DNA of 64,000 nucleotides, from assembly GCA_029204225.1 (NCBI GenBank), contig CM055103.1, positions 50,693,470-50,757,469 on the forward strand. Reading direction: 5' to 3'. The notes under the pieces were generated by a model that was not told where the DNA came from, searched no databases, and saw nothing but the letters and a program-made list of their open reading frames with translations. Positions 39,101 through 48,100 of this stretch are shown here, in pieces. The DNA comes from Diphasiastrum complanatum. Lineage: Eukaryota > Streptophyta > Lycopodiopsida > Lycopodiales > Lycopodiaceae. Position 1 is the first letter of the stretch; every line of letters begins with the position of its first letter. The position numbers and the translations under genes are program-made.

Positions 39101-42100
39101 GAACTTTCATTTATGGTTTATGTAATGTTGCCCAACTCGCTGCTGAAAGGCTTAAATGTTAACATATATAATTGGTGGCCTTTGCCATGCCTATTTTGTA
39201 TATTATAGTTCATCCTATACTTTTATCACGCCTGTTGCTGAGGTTGGGTCTGGGATCCTTGAAATTGTAGGGATGCAAGTGTGGCAAAATCAGCTTCAGA
39301 AGCAGTGGAAGTCCTTGCTAAGACTCCGTTGGGTCTTGTAAGAGACTGATTCCAATCTACAACTTTCTTTTGTAAAGGTCAAAGTCTTTTATAGAGCTGG
39401 ATCTTTTCGTGCTAACATTGCAATGTTCTTTGATCTGTCCAAGTGTATCATGCTATTGTGTTTGTGCCCTCATTGATGAATGACTATTGCTTTGTATCAG
39501 GAGCTTCTATTTACTGACAAAGGATTGGGAACAGGACGGTTAAAGGAAATGGCTTTGCAAGTGCCTGCTTTGGTATCTTTATAACTTTGTGCTTTATGTA
39601 TTGCTAGAGGCCAAAATGTGTCTTTTATTTGAATCGTATGCAGTAAGACTTTGAATTTTGTTCTCTTTATCAGGTGATTCTATTCATGGTACAGATATTT
39701 TCCAATATGAATAACTTTCATCAGTGTTAACATTTGATGTTTGGGGTTGCTTGTCTGAAATTTTGATATGATGTTTTTGGTAAAGTTGATGCCCGTTGCA
39801 TGTCATTTGGCCTTGAAATTTGCCTTGCAAGATCTGTTCCCCAATCAAAAACTAGCGTTATTGAAGTATGAAACTTTGAATTGTTTTACATATTCTTTAT
39901 TGTCCAATTTAAAGTGTCTAGCTTGATCTTATTCTACAACACGTACATAATGTAGAAGCTACTAGTAGAACTCTTAGAATGAGATGATGTGCACTTTTCT
40001 AGTTGCTAGTCAAACTGAAGCCTTGGACATATTTTTGCTTGTCGGTCTTGAAGTTCATAATATTTTCTTGCCCTTCAATTAAGTTCAAAATTGGCTTTGA
40101 CATGCAAATGCCATCCAAATTTCAACGCATTTTGTCATCATCTCTTTTGAGCTGGGAAATGTTGACATTTATGTTTGTTTGTTTGTTTGTTTTTTTTTTT
40201 GTTGTCTTTGCCAGAGTGCTTGTAGTTTAAAAAGGCAGTAGATCCCTTGGTTGGTTGAGGCTTTAATGCAATATATCTTGGTCAATTTGGTAGTTGTACC
40301 CAAGCGACACATCATTTAAGCAAGCATACATAGGTAAATCCTTACTCTTATAACACTTACTGAGTTCATGTAGAGGACACTATCCTTACATAATACTTTG
40401 ATGGCTTTTTTGCCTCACCCTTTGGATCTTATAATGAGGTTTAAAGGAGGCTGTAAGGCCTGGTGTATTATAATTTGTCACACTTGGGGCTTATCCTTGG
40501 AGTTCAGTTCTAGACACATTTTCCTCAAAATTTGTAGGTTTAAGTTTTACAGACCGGGAAAGTTTTACCATTAGCCTTGCCATTTTTTGGTATCATAAGT
40601 ACATCTATTTGAACTCCCACATTAATGTATTAAATAGCATTTGGTGACTTGTTATTGGCGAGTGGACTCTTGTCATCACACCAACTAAGCCCAATCGCTT
40701 TTTGAAATTAAATGAGTTCTCTCAAAAAATTTAGCAGCATAATGAACTAGGCACAACTGTAGAAGTGATAGGTCACCAACGTGTATACCCACCATCATAA
40801 CAAGAGGACAGGTGTGTACCTCTACCAAGTCCATAGTAAGAATTAGAGGATAAACAATTGGATGTGAGGCAACTATCTGATTCTAAAATTGTTCCACATG
40901 TAGAAAATATGGCTGATTGAAATCTACATGTGCCTCATCGTGTGGCCCATCTATAGCATCTAGAAGAACAGCAAAATCGATGAAAATTGATGAAATGATG
41001 TATCCAAGCAGATTTAATCTTGAGCAATGGTGCTTTATGACAAGGGCATAAAGAAGGATGTCGATGTAACCAAGAATCTCATTATTTGCTACGATATGAA
41101 GGAAAGAAAGCAACGAGGATGCTTCAAGCACAATTAGTGAAAAATTATGTAAGAAGAAGCAATTGAGGGAGCATACTCTTGTCATCACCCCAAGTAGCCA
41201 CATAGAAAGTAATAGCCTAAAAAATGACTGCTACTGATGCTATAAATGTATGCTGAACATCAGCAAAATCCTTGTAAACACCCTTCAAAATAGGTACTAG
41301 ATGGCAATAAAGGCTGTCCACATATGTTGTAAAAAAATGGGAGTGCAAAAAGAGCAATAAAAGTGTGAGGATACCTCCAAAACTTGGCACTGATGACCAT
41401 AGACGGTTGTTTATGGTCAACAAAGAATGTAAAGATTCACTTAGCACTGAAACAGAATCTCTTTGTAGAAATAAGCAAATTATCTTCTACTTATACGAAA
41501 TTTTGACCTTAATTTTTTTTTAAACAGAAAACATCGATCGTCTACTAGCTCGAAACATCCACATGGAAATCCATAAGTAATCTTTTATGCCTTAATCTTT
41601 CTTCTGCCAGTGTAGCTGGGCTAAATGTTACACTCGGTACTAGGTCAAAGGGCTCTCTCTACACACGGTACAAGTCTCACTTTTGAGGATGAAGATAGTA
41701 CAAGAAAATTGATTTGGTTAAGGGTCCAACGTCTAAGCACCGACAACATTTAGCCAAGGCTATGAAAAATTGTCCTAGCGCTGGTTTGGATTGACCAATC
41801 AAAGGCAATACTAAGGCTAGAGTTATCCCAACAGCACATGAGGAGACCAAACAGAACAAACTATCATCCATCAGATGAAACAGTGCATCTATCCAAAAGT
41901 AAGCCAACCACCACTCCCAAATGGGTCCCATTACCCAAATGTAAGTCAAGGTAGGAGGGTGGAAGGACAAGGATAAGATCAGAGGCATCAGCAAGTTAAA
42001 GCAGAGATAATGGGGAATTTGATAGCAGAACCTAAGCCATGACACAGTACCACACCAAAAACTAAGTGTACTGCTCAATTAGTGACCCTCATCATAGCAT

Positions 42101-45100
42101 AATCTAGATTCTTCCTAGGAGATCGAGTAGGAAGCTAAGAACTAGAATGAAGTTTTGCTTTCAAGATTTTCAAGAAAACAGAGAATTCAAACAATTAAAT
42201 CTATAATCTAAAATCATAAAAAAATAGAGAAAGAAGCTATTAGTATGATAGATTAATTTGAAACATTTGATAAATCAATATACAAACTTACAAAGATATT
42301 CAAAATTCCGATTTGTATTATTTGAGCATAGAACCCACGGTTCTGGGAACCGTGGAAGGAACCGTACCACGGTTCCTCGAACCGTGGTACGGTTCATGTA
42401 AAAAAATAATTAATTAATTAATTAATTTTCCTAAATTTCCCCCCAAAACCCCTCAAAGCTCGTTTTTGTCCCTCTCTCTCTGTCTCCTTCTCTCTGTCTC
42501 CCTCTCTTATCAATTTGGGAGATTAACTCATTTGAAGTTAATAATCTAAGTAGGGAGAATCTGCTTTTTCTGAAAAAAAATTGGCATTTTTTTAGCAATT
42601 TTTTGGGCTATTTTTGGGGGTGGGACAAAAAAAAATTAATTAATTAATTATTCAGTACGGTTCACCACGGTTCTGGGCAAAATTTTTAAAGAACCGTACG
42701 GTTCTCAGAACCGTGGTGAACCGTTAACGGTTCATTAATTCTATGTATTTGAGTTTGTTTCAAGGTTTTGTTGTTCTTTAAATGTATCCATGAATGGTAA
42801 GCTCCTTTGGTTGGCAATTTCCTTCCAAAACATAGCAATTTTCATGTTTCATATCCCTATTATTTGCAATGACTTCCATCATTTCATCTTCGACCTTGTC
42901 TCTCTCATTGGCCTTCATTCAAAAGCTTTGCTCCATTTTATTCATTTCATCCATTGATATTGCTTGTTGCTGTTGGAGCTTGGCCACCTTGGAAACATAG
43001 GTCCTTGGAGTGGCCTTTAGACACAGTGGAGTTCCACTGCCCATCATCTAGCCTTTGTGTAGCAACTGCACTTTTCCTTGGCAGCAGTGTAGCAGAAGGT
43101 CTTCTGTTGGTAGAGGGTCTGCAGCAGAAGCTCTATTTAGTTCAGGAGGTCTGTTGCTGAAGATTCTGCTGAGGGCAGGTAAGAACTTTGAAGGCAGCTC
43201 CAACGAGGTAGGCAACAAATCAACCAGTTCTGCTGAGGGCTATGGGAGCCAGCTGAGGGTAGCTGCACAAAGCAGCAAATTAGCTGTAGATCCTAACAAA
43301 AAGTGGCTCCTACTGTGTTCCAGTAATGCAGAAAAACATCTCTAACTGAGGCAAGGCTGCTATGATTACTGCTCTTTTCCCTTATTTCTCACTCTCTATG
43401 CAAATAATACTCTCCATCTCCCTATGTTCCCCCATTGATGCATTCAAAAGATAGAAACAAGTGAGCCATGGACTTTTTAAATGCTTCGTTGCCTTCTTGA
43501 AGCACTCATGCGACTAGAAAATTCATCATTTATCTTAGTGGCTGCATTTATAGCCTTGTCATCTAACATGGTTTGCATGTGACATCCAACACTACCATTG
43601 CTGCTGCCACCAAGAAGTTCATGTAAGTGCATGCTTACCTCATCACTGGGACTTCTATTGGTAACTTCTCCACCGAGAGAGATGATATCTTTAAGAGTGC
43701 TTCCAGAACTAAGTATGGGCATTTTGAGTTCACTTTTATACCTTTTGATTTGATTGATATCCGAAACACATTCATGCTCTTGAATTTTGAGACTACATAG
43801 ATCAGTTTGCTGAGCTGTTCTTGAATGATATTTTTGTGTAAAGTGAGACGCAAGAATATCATTTGGTTTACTTGGAAAAGTGTTCCAAAAAGAAGCCTAG
43901 AAAAAATGTTCTGTTTGCTAAAATATTTAAATGAGTTACTCAAAGAGAATATGTATCTTGAATACATGCCCTTATGCACATGTCCATGCATGCATGTGGA
44001 TGACTGTCCATGCACCCTACCCAGTCACATTTGTGCTGTAATTGGCTCTTTTTCATGTGTGTGGTTAGCCTTATTTGAGATAGATCATGGCTTGCATGCA
44101 TCTGTGGTTGGGAGGAGAATAATAATCATGACCTTTATTTTTCCTAATATTCAAAAAATGAAGGTGCTGTCTATTTACGTTTCTGTGTTGGATTTAGCAT
44201 CATTGCTTCGAGTTAGAACATAAACAAGCAGAGGATAGTCTATATCTTTTGCAATGACAACAATGCATAATTTGGTTGGTAAATTTCAGATCTACCACTT
44301 TTGGCCACTATCTGGATAAGCTCTTCTCTCAATGTAGTTTCTCCAATTTATTTTGTTATTACTTGCTGCTTTTGGGCACTTCTCTAATTTATTTTGTTAT
44401 TATTTGCTGGCTTTTCTAATACTTCACAGCTTTGCAACCATTTCTGCAAAGCTGCTATGATCATGGGCACACAATAGCCACATTTTGCCAACTCTGTTCA
44501 TTTCCCAAGATCCTTAAATTTGTTACTTTACTGTACAAGATCAAAGGTTCACAAGTATGTTGGAAACTCATAGAAGTGCTCGGTGGAAACCTATAATATG
44601 AAACCTAAAATAGAATGGAGCTTAAACACAATCATTATAATTTCATTCATAGTGTGGATGCTTAATTTTCCTTCTTTGCTTGTATGACAGGTTCAGATCC
44701 GAATTTTGTCTCTTGCTGCAGCTATATTTGGTCTTTCAGAGCTGGCAGCAGCTGCGATACAAGGCTCAGGTGTCCTAAGTGTTTTAGAGGCGGAGCTTGA
44801 TAACACCAGTGACACACTTGCTCACATCAATTCTCTAGAAATTTTAAGTGAGGTATGGTGTTATTTACATCGGATCCCTTCACATGAAGGTCTTTGTTCT
44901 TATGATCATGGTAGGTTGTTGTAATGCAAATCTTCCTCGGTACTACTGTCTCAACTAGCAAAAAACTTTGCTCCTAGGTTTTTATTGGATGGTCTGTACT
45001 TTTTATTTGTGTACTTGCATCATTAACATGTAAAATGTCAGCATGACAGTAATGTACGCTTTTGCAGCACGATGCTATGCTCTTCCTATTAAGATTTGAA

Positions 45101-48100
45101 AAATCCTGGTATTATGGCAGTTTGAGTGATGGATAGGCATAGATCAGTTGATAATGAGGCTTTAGAGAAAAACCATATTTGGCTTCATGCTAAGCCTGTA
45201 CCTTTAATTTGGGTGACTTCTGCAAATCTTGGCACTAATTCAACAAAGAAGTTGGCTGCTTAATTTAGTTCACCAGAAACAGTCAGAGTACACACTGTAG
45301 ATGAACTTTATTGGAATGATTTGCATGTCAGTATTCACTGATCTTCTCACATGGTTTGGTTTCTTACTCAATGTATAAAAGTTGTAGATAAGGTGTTTAA
45401 AACACTAACGAATTTGAAAATGCAATGTTTGTTCAAGGAAGTTACTATTATGAAACTTCGTTTGCTTCTGGCAGTAACTGGCTGATGTAGGCCAGTTGTC
45501 TGCATCTGTTGGGGCAGGTTTCAGAGCCCGCTACTCCACTACTGATCACACCATTACACTTCATTCCATCATTGAGGTGAGAATTCCAACAATGACTATG
45601 ATAGAATTGTGACAACACCTCCTCCGATTGGGCTAGTATATCACAACTAAAGATCATCATACTTTCTTGGATGATACATGCTAAGCCCTCCATGCCACAT
45701 CAGATCATTACTACCGAGTTTTCAGTTCCTCCATTATTGGTTGATGCTGTTTTTTGACTCATTGTGTATAGTCAGACAGCCTTGTCGCTTCCTCTTGACA
45801 TATACGATGTGGTGTCATATATGTAAAGGCCTACACCTCAACATTCAAATATTTGTAGATCAACACAACTTCTCGAATCAGGATCTTTACTTCTGAGTTA
45901 GCTTAATGACTTGATAGTGTAATTATTCAGTGATACTGTTGGTCATATGTATTGCTTATAAGTCATAACCATTGTGAGTTGTTTTGGGACTCATATAGGA
46001 TACATGGGAACTTTTGGTTTGAATTATTTTCGATTGGAAATAAGTTGGATTGCTAAAATTACCCGTGAAACTCAAATGTGGGTTGGATATTTAGCATGGA
46101 CGAAAAGTCATAGCTTCTCCTAATGAAGTTTTGGAAAACCCTAAGTTATTCTAGGTTGGAAACTTAAGGATGAAGGTATCTAGACATATTTGAGATCAAA
46201 ATTCAAAGGTTATTGGGTTTAGCACATATAGCGAAGGCCAATTAGCAGAAGAAAGAAATATTGACACAGTTCTTGATAAGAGTCCAAGATCGAGTTGATT
46301 CATGTAAGTTTGGAACTTTCCTCATGGAAAGGACTTAGAGTGACTCATACATCTTCTGTGAGTAAGAACGTTCACTTTTTGAGGATATTCTCACATATTC
46401 TCCCATTATCAAGCGTGGATTTAGAATTCAATGGAATATGAGTGAATACCATTGAATTCTAATTATTTGAGATTGATGAATGTCGAATCAATACTTGACT
46501 AGTTAGGGGAGAATAATGAGCAAAGATGATGATTCTTGAAAATGTGTGTTTGTTTGTTTTCTAATATATTTTCTTTCGAAGAGATAGTTGTATCTGAGGG
46601 TGACCAAGTATAACTAAGAATATTGATGGATTCTAGTGTAATGCATACTGATAAGCATTATAGATTATCCACTCATTTGAGAGGATCGTACAAAATCCTT
46701 AAAAGGATGGATTCTCAAGCTTACCAGTTGAATTTATATACAAGAATTCAAGTGCATTCTGTTTTTCATGGAAATTACTTGAAAGGAGTCTATGATAAGG
46801 ACACTCTTGATTCTAATTGATTGGACCTGTTGGAACTCAAGGAACAGGGGAATAGCCTTAGAAAGAAGTTTATTAACTTTAAGTTCTGAGGGCAGAACTT
46901 GTTTAAGGAGGGAAATATGTCATGCCCCTAACCTACCTAGTTAGTTATGCCTGACCATGGAGTTAAATCTCGTAAGTGGTATTGTGGCCAAGCTCCACCC
47001 GTGAATTGATTATGACTAATGGCTTGGTGGGCTCTAAAACCTATGATGGTGGATTTCGCATGGAACTAGCAGTGACTCATTGAGTAGTGGCTGTTGTGGC
47101 CCAGTTAGCCAACAAATGTGGTCCAGTGAGGTGTCCTAGTTCACTCCTAGTTAGGGAGGAGCTTGGGTGTATATAAGTATGCTCACAACCCTCTCACTAG
47201 CATCGTCGAAATTTTAAGCTTGATAGCTAGATGCTGTTGGAGTGCATTTTCACTCCTAGTATTGAGATGTTGGCAGTTCCATAGCTTTGGGGCTTGATTG
47301 ATCTAGGTTTGGTTGGGTTGGTTTGTTCCACCATCAGATCCTTTTTGTTCTCTTGTTTGTTCAACTTTCTAGTTAAGATCCATGGTGATCACTTATAACT
47401 TGCAATGACAAATAGGCATAGTTCTATTTGTCAGATAGGTGTGCTACAATTCAAGTACATCAAAAGATAGCTTGAACATCAAGTAAGACACTAAGTCACA
47501 CACTTACTAGGACTAGAATTCCTCCTTGTGAGAACTGCTCCATTGTTCTCTAGTAGGTGGTGTTGTGCTTTGAGCAAGCAACCATTTGATGTAGCAATTT
47601 GTTGATATCACTCTTTTGGTGCATGAAAGTGTCTAGAACGTTCCAGGAATGAAGTAATCTATCAAACATATGCTGCCTAAGCCTGCAGCTATTGATCAAT
47701 TGCATGCTGTCACTTAAGATTGTGGTATACCCTCAGGGACAAGCAAACACTGGTTTTTCTTAGTTTTAGGTAAGTGAGGCTGTGCCTGGATGGTGGCTTC
47801 TGCTGTATTTAGGCATCAGGTATACTCACCATGCACTAAGATTTGTTGTGAAGCAGGTGGGACTTGTGCAACCGTTTAGGTGTAAGCTCACTTTAATGAA
47901 ATAAAACATCCAATGACAACATTCTTGTTGGCATCCATGCACAGCCATAAATAGGCGACCAGAGGAGTTACCTGACATGTAGGAACAACATTATCACATT
48001 TTTCGACTTATTGAAGCTTCTGACTTATAGAAGAAAATTAATCCTAAGTTTCTTTATAAGCTGGGATTAATCATTACTGTTCAGATGCTGTCATTTAACT

